From Xylanibacillus composti (GTDB lineage: Bacteria; Bacillota; Bacilli; Paenibacillales; K13): a stretch of 64,000 nucleotides of DNA. The stretch covers positions 1 to 64,000 of the forward strand of contig NZ_BOVK01000038.1 in NCBI RefSeq assembly GCF_018403685.1, read 5' to 3'. Each line of letters starts with the position of its first letter. The first letter of the stretch is position 1. A program made the translations under genes and the position numbers. A model generated the notes under the pieces. It had not been told where the DNA came from, made no database searches, and saw only the letters and a list, made by a program, of their open reading frames with translations. Positions 54,076 through 63,100 of the stretch are shown in pieces.

Positions 54076-54114
54076 AAGAGCTGTTCCCAGCGTTATGCTG
54101 AAGGAACAGCTCTT
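54076..54114. terminator. Bidirectional terminator between uvrA and cheY-like gene
   Basis: AAGAGCTGTTCC (54076-54087) pairs perfectly with GGAACAGCTCTT (54103-54114), with an inner CAGC/GCTG. It serves two convergent genes. Confidence 0.82.
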
Positions 54115-54134
54115 TCATTAGCTATCCGCATTCA

Positions 54135-54536
54135 TTATGAGGTTCTTTCAAGGATAGTTTCAGTAGGTGTTGTGCCCTTGGAGATGACCTGCGCGATTGC
54201 GCTGCTGACCATTTCCGGGCGAAATGGTTTAATGATGTAGTCCTTAGCGCCGCTCATGATCGCTTCCAGCACAACCTTCTGCTGACCGATAGCGGAACAC
54301 ATGATAATCTTGGCATTCGCATCAAACTGCAATATGTGCTTCAGCGCGGTAACGCCATCCATCTCCGGCATCGTTACATCCATCGTGACCAAATCGGGTC
54401 GGCAAGAACGATATAGCTCCAATGCTTCCATTCCGTTAGAGGCTTCACCGGCAATCGTATGTCCGCAATCGAGCACGATGTCTTTCAACATATCGCGCAT
54501 CATTGGAACATCGTCGACGACCATAACGGTAGCCAT
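54135..54536 (-). CDS. CheY-like single-domain response regulator
   Basis: A 133-residue receiver with no output domain. The acidic pair is in MVVDDVPMMRD, the phospho-acceptor Asp in LVTMDVTMPEMDG, the switch Ser in MCSAIGQQ and the conserved Lys in YIIKPF. It is CheY-type and could be a chemotaxis or stress relay regulator; no kinase gene is nearby. AGAGGGG abuts an ATG at 54545, so ATG 54536, nine bases on, is preferred. A sigma-D-like -10 with no clear -35 lies upstream (54578-54585, complement). Confidence 0.88.
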   Translation of the reverse strand: MATVMVVDDVPMMRDMLKDIVLDCGHTIAGEASNGMEALELYRSCRPDLVTMDVTMPEMDGVTALKHILQFDANAKIIMCSAIGQQKVVLEAIMSGAKDYIIKPFRPEMVSSAIAQVISKGTTPTETILERTS

Positions 54537-54984
54537 GACTCTCATCCCCTCTATCCGCCTGCTCTCTCTTTCTTCTATTATCGGTTATTTTGCGTAAAAA
54601 CGAAAGAACTTTTTGTAAGAATATTGAATTTCCTTTCAGGTTGCACACGGTTTGCTAGAAGATTGCGATGGCGCTTTCTGGTCGCTCTTGTCATAAAAAG
54701 TGGCACAATTGGTTATCGTATAAAGACAGGCCTCATATGCGCAAGCATCTGATCATTCATAAGCCGGGCCAGCACATTGACCAAGGGGAATGAAATGATT
54801 TACAGTAGCAGCGGATTATTATAAAATAAGTGAGGACGAAAGCGGCAATTCAGGGCAACCCTGACGGGGGCAAAGGAAATCGTGACAAACTTGTTACAAT
54901 TGACGACTACCCGTTGCCTCGCCGTCCCAAAACCGCTACACTATATATCAGTGCTATTGCCTGAGCGGAAAAGGAGGAAAACCT
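54537..54984. other. Divergent cheY-like / DUF2759 intergenic region
   Basis: This 448-base gap holds a sigma-D-like -10 on the minus strand, a possible sigma-A pair TTGACC...TTACAG (near 54778-54806), and the segment 54834-54930 that can fold into a multi-stem RNA (see findings). A candidate DUF2759 promoter is TTGCCT (54914-54919), 17 bases, TACACT (54937-54942). No small coding region is supported. Confidence 0.5.
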
Positions 54985-55188
54985 ATGTTTTTAGCGGAGA
55001 CCACGAACTTTTTTGGATTTGACATTTTTGTCATCCTGTTTTCCATAATCATTGCAATCGGATTTATCCGCTTAATCACAGCCAAGAAGAAGAATCTGTT
55101 CGCGATCGGATTCGCATTTGTAGCGTTGGCTACCTTCCTGCTGCTGGACGGGCTTGTTGTGGCCAACTGGATGGGCAAGTTGTCCTAA
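54985..55188 (+). CDS. DUF2759 family membrane protein
   Basis: A 67-residue protein with two hydrophobic helices (FDIFVILFSIIIAIGFIRLI, about 12-31, and LFAIGFAFVALATFLLLDGL, about 38-57) separated by TAKKKN. It matches the small DUF2759 family of Bacillota, of unknown function. A good AAAGGAGGAAAA precedes ATG 54985. It is monocistronic and is followed by terminators. Confidence 0.8.
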   Translation: MFLAETTNFFGFDIFVILFSIIIAIGFIRLITAKKKNLFAIGFAFVALATFLLLDGLVVANWMGKLS

Positions 55189-55238
55189 TCCGGACACACA
55201 TGTAGGCACGGGGGCCATTTAATCGGCAACATTGCTGC

Positions 55239-55284
55239 AACAGCGTCTTTGGACGGAGTGACCGTTCGGGGGTGCTGTTTTTTA
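55239..55284 (+). terminator. Terminator after DUF2759 gene
   Basis: AACAGC (55239-55244) pairs with GCTGTT (55274-55279) with further internal pairing, followed by TTTTTA. Confidence 0.6.
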
Positions 55285-55295
55285 TTTGTGCAGAG

Positions 55296-55334
55296 AAAAA
55301 AGCCGCTCCATCGCTGGAACGGCTTTTTTTTTTT
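55296..55334. terminator. Bidirectional terminator
   Basis: AAAAAAGCCGCTCC (55296-55309) and GGAACGGCTTTTTT (55316-55329) pair except for one position, with long A and T tracts. It serves the convergent DUF2759 and isomerase genes. Confidence 0.85.
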
Positions 55335-55361
55335 ACAGGTGCTGCAGGACATCCGATGAAG

Positions 55362-56330
55362 TTAAACCCACCACATTTCCCCGAGCGGTTCGCGAATAAG
55401 CACTTGCTGCAGGTTTGCCACGGCTTTGCTAAAGCCTTCCTCCACGGACATAAGGCCGTCTTCGTGCTCAATGCTGACGACATAGTCATAGCCGACAAGG
55501 CGCAATGCGCTGATGATGTCCGCCCATACTTTGAGATCGTGGCCAAAGCCGACTGAACGGAACTGCCATGCCCGATCCAGCATGTTCGTATACGGCTGCA
55601 TGTCTGTGACGCCGTGCATGTTGACATTGACGGGATCAATGGTCGTATCCTTGGCATGGAAGTGATGGATGGCGCCTGCGCGACCAAGAATCTGAACGGC
55701 TTGAACAGGATCGATGCCCTGCCACCACATATGGCTCGGGTCCAAGTTGGCGCCGATTGCTTCGCCGGCAGCTTCACGCAATTTTAACAGAGTGGCAGGT
55801 GTATGTACGGAGAACCCGCCATGCAGCTCAAGACCGATCTTTACATTCCGATCGGAAGCATATTTTGCCATCTCGGTCCAATAAGGAATGACTTTCTTTT
55901 CCCACTGCCAGTCGAGTATTTCTTGGTAATCGTTCGGCCAAGGAGCAACGGGCCAGTTCGGGTATTTCGCATCTTCATGGTCGCCGGGGCACCCGGAGAA
56001 AGTGTTGACTACAGGGACTCCGAGCTTGGAAGCCAGATCGACCGTTTTTACAAATGTGTCATGAAAAGGCTCGGCAATCGCTTTTTGCGGGTGGAGCGGG
56101 TTGCCGTGGCAGCTGAGGGCAGAAATCATCAGTCCGCGAGACTCGACTGCATCCTTGAACGCTTTTAGCTTGCTTTCATCGGCAAGCAGTTCCGCCGGAT
56201 CGCAATGGGCAGTGCCCGGGTAGCCTCCTGTGCCGATCTCCACTGCGTCAAGCCCTTTGGCTTTGACGTAATCGAGCATCTCCTCAAAGGATTTTTGTGC
56301 GAACAATACTGTGAAAACACCAAGTTTCAT
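55362..56330 (-). CDS. Sugar phosphate isomerase/epimerase (AP-endonuclease-2 family)
   Basis: A 322-residue TIM-barrel enzyme. Metal-site residues are in VEIGTGGYPG, LELHGGFSVH, NLDPSHMWWQG, HHFHAKD and VSIEHED, as in xylose-isomerase-like sugar epimerases (IolE/IolH-like). The substrate cannot be read from sequence; many such genes serve inositol or rare-sugar breakdown, but no partner genes are nearby. ATG 56330 (complement) follows GGAGGTGG; the longer frame to 56378 is not needed. Confidence 0.85.
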   Translation of the reverse strand: MKLGVFTVLFAQKSFEEMLDYVKAKGLDAVEIGTGGYPGTAHCDPAELLADESKLKAFKDAVESRGLMISALSCHGNPLHPQKAIAEPFHDTFVKTVDLASKLGVPVVNTFSGCPGDHEDAKYPNWPVAPWPNDYQEILDWQWEKKVIPYWTEMAKYASDRNVKIGLELHGGFSVHTPATLLKLREAAGEAIGANLDPSHMWWQGIDPVQAVQILGRAGAIHHFHAKDTTIDPVNVNMHGVTDMQPYTNMLDRAWQFRSVGFGHDLKVWADIISALRLVGYDYVVSIEHEDGLMSVEEGFSKAVANLQQVLIREPLGEMWWV

Positions 56331-56595
56331 CTGTTCCACCTCCGTATAAGATAAGAACGGTATAATAGACATATACACATCCCATTATAGCATTGCCCGA
56401 AATAGGATCAAAATGCGGAAAGTTGCCGGGATTGTATGCGATTTTGAGGTTGAAGAGCTATTGTTGTGCGGATTCGTCAAGGTTGGTATGATGAAGCATA
56501 TGCGCATTGGCGGTTAACAGTTAGGCGGCAGGTTTGAAATGGTTGATTGGTGAACCGTTATGAATAGAAAAATCCATATGAACGGAGGTACCGGT

Positions 56596-59142
56596 ATGCC
56601 AGAAGTGCTGACAACAGCGGGGCAATTTAGAACCGGCACTAAAAAAGACGTGGAGCTGTTGGCTCCGGTAGGCGATTGGGATGGCATGCGTGCGGCGGTA
56701 GCGAACGGAGCGGACGCCGTATTCTTCGGCGTGGAGAAATTTCATGCCCGTGCGCGGAATAAAAATTTTACGATGGACGAGCTTCCGGAAATTATGCGCT
56801 TTTTGCGCGGCTACGGCGTTCGCGGCTTTCTGACCTTTAACATTTTGATCTTTGAAGAGGAGCTGCTGTCTGCGCAGGAGCTTGTAGAAGCGTGCATCGA
56901 CGCCGGCGTGGATGCGGTCATTGTGCAGGACTTGGGCCTAGTCAAGATGATTCGGGAAATCTCGCCGGATTTCCCCATTCACGGCTCCACCCAGATGACC
57001 ATTACGTCGCCGGAGGCCGTGGAATTTATCAAGCCTTGGGATTTGGAGCTCGTCGTGCTCGGCCGTGAGAACAACCTGAAGCAAATTCGCCAGATCGGCG
57101 AGCAGGCCAAGCTGCCGATGGAAGTGTTCGTGCACGGCGCGCTTTGCGTGTCCTACTCCGGTCAATGTCTGACCTCGGAAATGTGGGGCGGTCGTTCGGC
57201 GAATCGCGGAGAGTGCGCGCAGGCGTGCCGTCTCCCATATGACATGGTTGTCGACGGAGACGTCAAGCCCATGGGGGACGTGGCGTATCTGCTCAGCCCC
57301 AAGGATTTGGCGGCGGTTGATCTGATACCGGAGCTGATTGAAGCGGGCGTTCGCTCTTTCAAGATTGAGGGGCGATATAAAAGTGCCGAATATGTAGCCA
57401 ATGTGGTGAGCAAGTACCGCAAGGCGATTGACGACTATTATGCGGGCAAGCAAGGGGGACCCAGCCGGGAGGAGATGCGGGAGCTGCAGCAAAGCTTCTC
57501 GCGCGGCTTCACTCATGGCTTTCTGAAAGGGACGAACAACAAGCAGCTGGTTGACGGAACCTTTCCGAAGAGTCGGGGCGTTTATTTGGGCACGGTCCTT
57601 ACCGTCCATCGTGACAGTGTTGTGTGCAAGCTGGAAGCCCCGCTGAAGCGCGGAGACGGCATTGTATTCGATGCCGGAGATCCGACACAGGAAGAAGAAG
57701 GCGGGCGCGTGTATGATTTGCGGCGGAATGGCCAGAAGCTTGACGGCGAAGCGGGAGAAGGCTGGCAGGTGGAAATTGTGCCGGGTCGCCATGATGTGAA
57801 TGTGAAGCGCGTGCATGTGGGTGATCGGATCTGGAAGACGAACGATCCGGCTCTGGATCGCCGACTGCGGCAATCCTTTGAAACAGAGCGGCCTTATCGC
57901 GTGTTCCCGCTGCATGTGCGGGTCACGGGTTCGGCAGGGCAACCCATGAAAACATGGTGGACAGACGTGGAAAAGGGCAAGACGGTCATTCTTGAATCGG
58001 AGATGCCGCTGGAGACGGCATTGAAGCGTCCGCTGGACGAAGAGCTGCTGCGCGAGCAATTCGGTCGCACAGGCGGCACCTTGTACAAGCTGGACGCAGT
58101 GGAGGTCCAATTGAAGGGCGATGTGATTGTGCCGAAGAGCGAGCTGAACCGAATGCGTCGGGAAGCGGTAGAACAACTGGAGGAATTGCGCAAGCAGCCG
58201 CCAATTTATATGAAGCGCAAAGTGGACCCGTATGCCGATGGCTTCGACAGAGGGGCGCAGCGGCCAGCGTTGGCGGCTTCTCCTGCGCTGACCGTGCTGT
58301 GCAGAAGCCTGGATCAAGTTCGGGCGGCAGCAGAGCATGGCGCTGCGATGATTTATGCAGATTTCGAGTTTATCAAGCAATTCCCAGCTGCTGTAGAGAC
58401 GGCCCGTGCCGCCGGACAGCAGATTGGACTGGTGACGCCGCGCATCCACATGCCGGGGGAAACCGGATACTTCGAGCATATGCTGCGTCTGCAGCCAGAT
58501 GCGATTCTCGTGCGCAATACCGGTGCGCTGTATTATCTAAACAAGAAGCGGCTGGAAACGGGAGAAGCCGCGGCGTTCCCAAGGTTGGTCGGCGACTTCT
58601 CATTGAATGCTGCTAACCACAAAACAGTCCAATTGCTGCACGATGCCGGCTGCGAACGGGTCACGCCGTCTTATGACTTGAACATCCAGCAGATGATCGA
58701 CTTGATGCGCCGAACCGATACGTTCCGATTGGAGCTCGTGCTGCATCAGCATTTGCCGATGTTCCACACCGAGCACTGCGTCTACTGCACTTTCCTGAGC
58801 GAAGGAACCGATTATACGAACTGCGGACGTCCCTGCGAGCAGCATCGCGTCAGCCTGAAAGACAGGATCGGCATGGATCACCCGGTGCGAGTCGATGAGG
58901 GCTGCCGCAATACTGTCTATAATGCGATCGAGCAGTCCGGGTCTGAGTATTTGCCGCAATTTCTGGAGCTGGGGGTCAATCGTTTCCGCATCGAATTTCT
59001 GGAAGAGTCGGCGGACAAGGTGCGCGAGGTTCTGATGCTGTACGGCGAAGCTTTGGCCGGACGCATATCGGGCACTCAAGTGTGGCGCAAGCTGAAGGCT
59101 ACGAATCAGCTGGGTGTGACCCGCGGACAACTGGTGAAATAA
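56596..59142 (+). CDS. U32 family peptidase-like protein with DUF3656 domain
   Basis: The 848-residue product has the U32 domain (about 20-270) with LLAPVGDWDGMRAAVANGAD and the signature GGRSANRGECAQACRLPYDM (about 208-227), then a collagenase-like DUF3656 region and a C-terminal repeat of U32 type with CVYCTFLSEGTDYTNCGRPC. The clustered cysteines suggest an Fe-S site, as proposed for U32 RNA-hydroxylating enzymes (RlhA, TrhP). True protease activity is doubtful. This could be the RlhA-type 23S rRNA C2501 hydroxylase. ATG 56596 lies seven bases after GGAGG; the earlier ATG at 56560 is weaker. Confidence 0.85.
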   Translation: MPEVLTTAGQFRTGTKKDVELLAPVGDWDGMRAAVANGADAVFFGVEKFHARARNKNFTMDELPEIMRFLRGYGVRGFLTFNILIFEEELLSAQELVEACIDAGVDAVIVQDLGLVKMIREISPDFPIHGSTQMTITSPEAVEFIKPWDLELVVLGRENNLKQIRQIGEQAKLPMEVFVHGALCVSYSGQCLTSEMWGGRSANRGECAQACRLPYDMVVDGDVKPMGDVAYLLSPKDLAAVDLIPELIEAGVRSFKIEGRYKSAEYVANVVSKYRKAIDDYYAGKQGGPSREEMRELQQSFSRGFTHGFLKGTNNKQLVDGTFPKSRGVYLGTVLTVHRDSVVCKLEAPLKRGDGIVFDAGDPTQEEEGGRVYDLRRNGQKLDGEAGEGWQVEIVPGRHDVNVKRVHVGDRIWKTNDPALDRRLRQSFETERPYRVFPLHVRVTGSAGQPMKTWWTDVEKGKTVILESEMPLETALKRPLDEELLREQFGRTGGTLYKLDAVEVQLKGDVIVPKSELNRMRREAVEQLEELRKQPPIYMKRKVDPYADGFDRGAQRPALAASPALTVLCRSLDQVRAAAEHGAAMIYADFEFIKQFPAAVETARAAGQQIGLVTPRIHMPGETGYFEHMLRLQPDAILVRNTGALYYLNKKRLETGEAAAFPRLVGDFSLNAANHKTVQLLHDAGCERVTPSYDLNIQQMIDLMRRTDTFRLELVLHQHLPMFHTEHCVYCTFLSEGTDYTNCGRPCEQHRVSLKDRIGMDHPVRVDEGCRNTVYNAIEQSGSEYLPQFLELGVNRFRIEFLEESADKVREVLMLYGEALAGRISGTQVWRKLKATNQLGVTRGQLVK

Positions 59143-59152
59143 CTTGTATCAC

Positions 59153-59200
59153 AAAAAAGGACGCCTTGTCACATTAGTAATGTGACGGCGTCCTTTTTTA
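59153..59200. terminator. Bidirectional terminator between U32 and Crp genes
   Basis: AAAAAAGGACGCC and GGCGTCCTTTTTT enclose a second stem, GTCACATT/AATGTGAC, with a three-base loop. Both ends have A/T tracts, suiting two convergent genes. Confidence 0.9.
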
Positions 59201-59284
59201 CATGGCATCGAAAACTGTGACTTAAGTCTCAAATGAATGAGGAAAAAAGTCGCAAGCATTTTGTCGAATGCGATACTGAAAGGC

Positions 59285-60028
59285 TCAGTTGCTTGAGCTA
59301 TCATAAACATGAGTATTGTGCCACTTGCTATTTTCATCCATATCCGCTTTGCGGCCAGCAATATTTTGCAAAGCTTGTATATCCAAAATGTAGATATACC
59401 TTCGCCGGATGTCCAGTATGCCTTCTCGCTGCAATTCTTTCATAGTGCGGGCGGTAGATTCCCTGCCGGAGCCGATCATGCTTGCGAGATGCTGTTGGGT
59501 GAATTTCCAATTGATTTTGGACCCTTCCGATGTGGAAAGACCAAAATTTATATACAAATCAATAAGCAGATTAGCGACACGCACGCGGATATCGAGAAAG
59601 GCCAGATATTCAACCTTGCGATCCGCCTGGGACAGTCGCTCGCTCAGAATAAATATGGTTTTCCGCAAAATGTCGGGATAAAGCTTGGTCAGTTCCAGCA
59701 GATCCGGTTTTTTGATCATCCAGAGGACGGTTTCCTCAAGGGCGGCGACAGATGCGGTACGGCGATTGTCGTAATGGAATACTTCCAGCTCGCCAATTAC
59801 CTCACCCGGAAATTGATGACCGAAAATAATTTCTTGTTCTTCATTCTGTCGATATATTTTGAGCGTGCCTGACTTGACAATGTACATTTCATTGCCTTCA
59901 TCACCATGGAAATAAAGCACTTGTCCTTTAGGATAATGTCTCTCCGTAAACATCGATTCTACTAATTTTTTGTGCGATTCTGCAATCATGTCTTTAAAGA
60001 AAGGGGTGTCCACAACAGATGCAAACAA
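59285..60028 (-). CDS. Crp/Fnr family transcription regulator
   Basis: A 247-residue regulator. The N-terminal cyclic-nucleotide-binding fold (about 30-140; YFHGDEGNEMYIVKSGTLKI, FPGEVIGELEVF) is followed by the long helix and the HTH (about 175-225; FTQQHLASMIGSGRESTART, then MKELQREGILDI). No Fnr-type cysteine cluster is seen. The ligand is unknown. TTG 60028 is chosen: GAGGAGG lies eight bases upstream, inside the longer open frame that begins with GTG at 60067. It is divergent from the SLH gene. Confidence 0.88.
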   Translation of the reverse strand: MFASVVDTPFFKDMIAESHKKLVESMFTERHYPKGQVLYFHGDEGNEMYIVKSGTLKIYRQNEEQEIIFGHQFPGEVIGELEVFHYDNRRTASVAALEETVLWMIKKPDLLELTKLYPDILRKTIFILSERLSQADRKVEYLAFLDIRVRVANLLIDLYINFGLSTSEGSKINWKFTQQHLASMIGSGRESTARTMKELQREGILDIRRRYIYILDIQALQNIAGRKADMDENSKWHNTHVYDSSSN

Positions 60029-60176
60029 GAAAAGTACCTCCTCTGTCAGATCGCAGCTCGAAGCCACTGTGGATGACTAGCATTAGGAAAGCGTCGCTTC
60101 CAAATCCTGATAGCTAGCTATTACTATCTTATAGCAATTGTATCGGGATGACAATCATGAGGAGGAATCAACGTAA
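60029..60176. promoter_or_regulatory. Crp/SLH divergent promoter region
   Basis: Two small dyads lie here: AAGCG-T-CGCTT (60089-60099) and the perfect palindrome ATAGCTAGCTAT (60110-60121). Either may be an operator. No TGTGA-N6-TCACA Crp site was found. GAGGAGGAATC before 60177 is the SLH ribosome site. Confidence 0.4.
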
Positions 60177-63100
60177 ATGAGTGCATTAAGAAGAAAACTG
60201 TTTTTATTCATGCTAGTCGTTGCTGTAATTGGAACTGCGGCGATGCCTGTGTCGTTGGCGAAATCTTTCGACGATGTTGAGGGTCACTGGGCGCAGGCTC
60301 CCATCGAAACATGGAACCAGCAAGGCGTCGTCGTTGGAGACGAGAGGGGATTTCGCCCGAATGATCCGGTGACGCGGGCTGAATTTGCTGTCATGTTGAA
60401 CAATATCATGAAGTATACGCAGACAGGTTCGAACCCATTTGCCGATATCGTGTCAGGCCAATGGTATTATGAACCGATTTTGAAGCTGCATGCCGCCGGC
60501 GTGATGAACGGCTATGACGGGCAGGCTATGCCGCAACAAAAAATTACTCGTCAAGAAGCTGCGGTGATGGTGGCGAAAGCTCTGGATGCTAAAGCCGAGA
60601 GCGAGGCGCTTTCTTTCAAGGATGCAGAAGAGATTGCGGATTGGGCTGTGAATGAAGTGCGGGCGCTCATGTCTCTTAATTGGCTGAGCGGCATGCCAGA
60701 CCAGACGTTTCGCCCCGCGGAATCGCTGACCCGCGCGCAAGCGGTTGCATTGTTTGACCAGGCGATCCAGTCCTTGATCCAGCATGCGGGTACATACCAA
60801 CATGATGTCGCAGGAAATGTGGTAATCAATGCAGCGGATGTTACGCTGAAAAGCATGAAGATTTCAGGCGATCTGTATATTGCACAGGGTGTGGGCGAAG
60901 GAGACGTTATCCTGGAAGATGTGGAAATCGAGGGTTCCGTTCATGTATATGGCGGAGGGATCAACTCCATATTGTTCAACAATGTACAAGTGCATGGAGC
61001 GCTTATAGTCAACAAGTACAACGGTCAAGTGCGGATTCTGGCCACAGGGAATACTTCCGTATCGCTGACTGTTCTGGAAAGCGGTGCGATGCTGGTAACC
61101 AGGGAACTGGTCGGCGGAGGATTTGAAGTTGTGGAAATCTCCGAAGAAGTTGTTGCAGGCCACCAGATCGTACTCGATGGCGTCTTTAATCGGGTTATCA
61201 ATCGTTCGGAATCCGCTTCCATTACGGCAAATGGGACGATTAAAGAATTGGTCGCAGAGGTGGACACGAACATAAACGGTGAGGCAGTAATTGAGTCCAT
61301 TACGGCTGGAGACGGGACGAATGTGACTGTCGATGGTCGACCGGCTGGGAATGGCAATGCAGGCAGCCCCGGCTCGGGAGGCGGCGGAGGATCTGGCGGA
61401 AACAGACAGGTGGCTGTTACGGGGGTGTCTATTGACCAAGAGCAAGTATCGCTTGTTGTTGGGCAAACCTATCAGTTGACGGCTTCAATCCAACCGGCGA
61501 ATGCAACGAATCGGCAGGTTGCTTGGTCAGTGGTCGACGGCAGTGACGATGTGATCAGCATCAGTAGCGATGGGTTGGTTACAGCGGTAGGTCCGGGTGC
61601 CAAGGATGTGCGCGTTACAACCCAAGACGGTGGCAGGACCGACCAAATCACGGTTCTTGTGACCAAGCCCGTACTCGGTTTTGCGTTGGAACCGTATACG
61701 GCGGACATTGCCGATTCCGAAGTTGCGGACAATGCAGCAATTCTTGCAAACAGCAGCAATGTACAAACTACAAGTGTGACTGCATCTGTCTATCAAGCGG
61801 CAGTCCATCATGCGATGGCAATTGGGCAAGCAGGTATGCAAGTGACTGGAGATGCAGGTGAACGCTATCTGAAGCTGGTTATTCATGTGCTTGACCAGGA
61901 AGGGCAGCCCCTCGCTGATAGTACCGGTATTCAGGCGACCGTTACCGGTTCTGCTTATGCACATGCAGCCGCGTTCGGCCACGGACTGTCCAGTCATCCA
62001 AGCAGTCTGGTATTGACAATGGATGCAGGCAATCCGGAAGCAATCCAGCATTACCAGCTTGTTCTTAAGCATGACCATTTCACAACGACAACGTTAGATC
62101 TTCAGTTTATTCCGGCAGGAACTGCTTGGTTGTCCGGCATGAAGGAAATTACAGGATCAGCGACTGTCGGGTCAGAGTTGACGGCAGGGACGCTTTCTTA
62201 TGAAGGGACGCCTGTGAACGGGAATGTCCGTTATCAATGGCTACGCGGGGATCAGGCTGAAGGATTGTATGAACGCATTGAAGGCGCCCATTTGCCAGTC
62301 TACGAAACAACGGCTGACGATGGCGGGAAATATATTAAGGTTATCGCTAGTGCGGATCAACTACAGGTAGGGGGTTTTGCGGTAAGCCCGCCGTTTGGAC
62401 CGATTGCGCTGCCGGTAGATCCGGATGAAGTTTTTGCCGCGATTGAAGAGCTGTTCTTGAAGGCGAACAGTAATCGCAACAATATCATTTCCGATTTGAA
62501 TCTGGTAACCGCATTGGACGACTTCCCTGGTGTGGAGATCACATGGACGTCGGATAATGAAGCGGCAATTACCTCGGATGGCATCGTTGTACGTGATCCG
62601 CAGAACGATCAGTTTGTCACCTTGACGGCGACTTTGAGTGGTCTGGCGTCCGGAACGAAGACGTATTCACTTATCGTTCGTGCGGAAGGGACAGACAATG
62701 TTGAGCTTGAGGGCTTTATCGATCCGTACTTTGCGGACAACTATCCGCAAGCGTATATGAAGGACGGCACCATATGGGTTCGTTTCCAACTGGATCAGCC
62801 TGCCGAAGTGTTTATGATCGTCAACTCCTACAACGGCCGCTGGGAAGCGAGTGTGAAGGCAGTACTCGAGGGGCGGGCCGGTGTCGATCAGGTGATTTAT
62901 GCCGATAGGTGGCCTTATTTCAAAGTAGACGATCCCGGACAGATTTTTGATTTCAATACTTGGGTTCCGTTGTATGATCATGATGCGCGGGTTGAATTTG
63001 TAATCGTCGATCGAAATAATGACTATACATCTGAGAAGGTAACATCGATCGTTTTCGACAAAGAGTTGGTCGAAGCGCTCGATACAAAAGCACCTGAGAA

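Noticed and set aside
54834-54885. c-di-GMP (GEMM) or c-di-AMP riboswitch
   Set aside because: There are a few shared words (GGCAA, GGGCAAAG) but the conserved core and GNRA-loop/receptor arrangement of GEMM, or the ydaO core, are not present.
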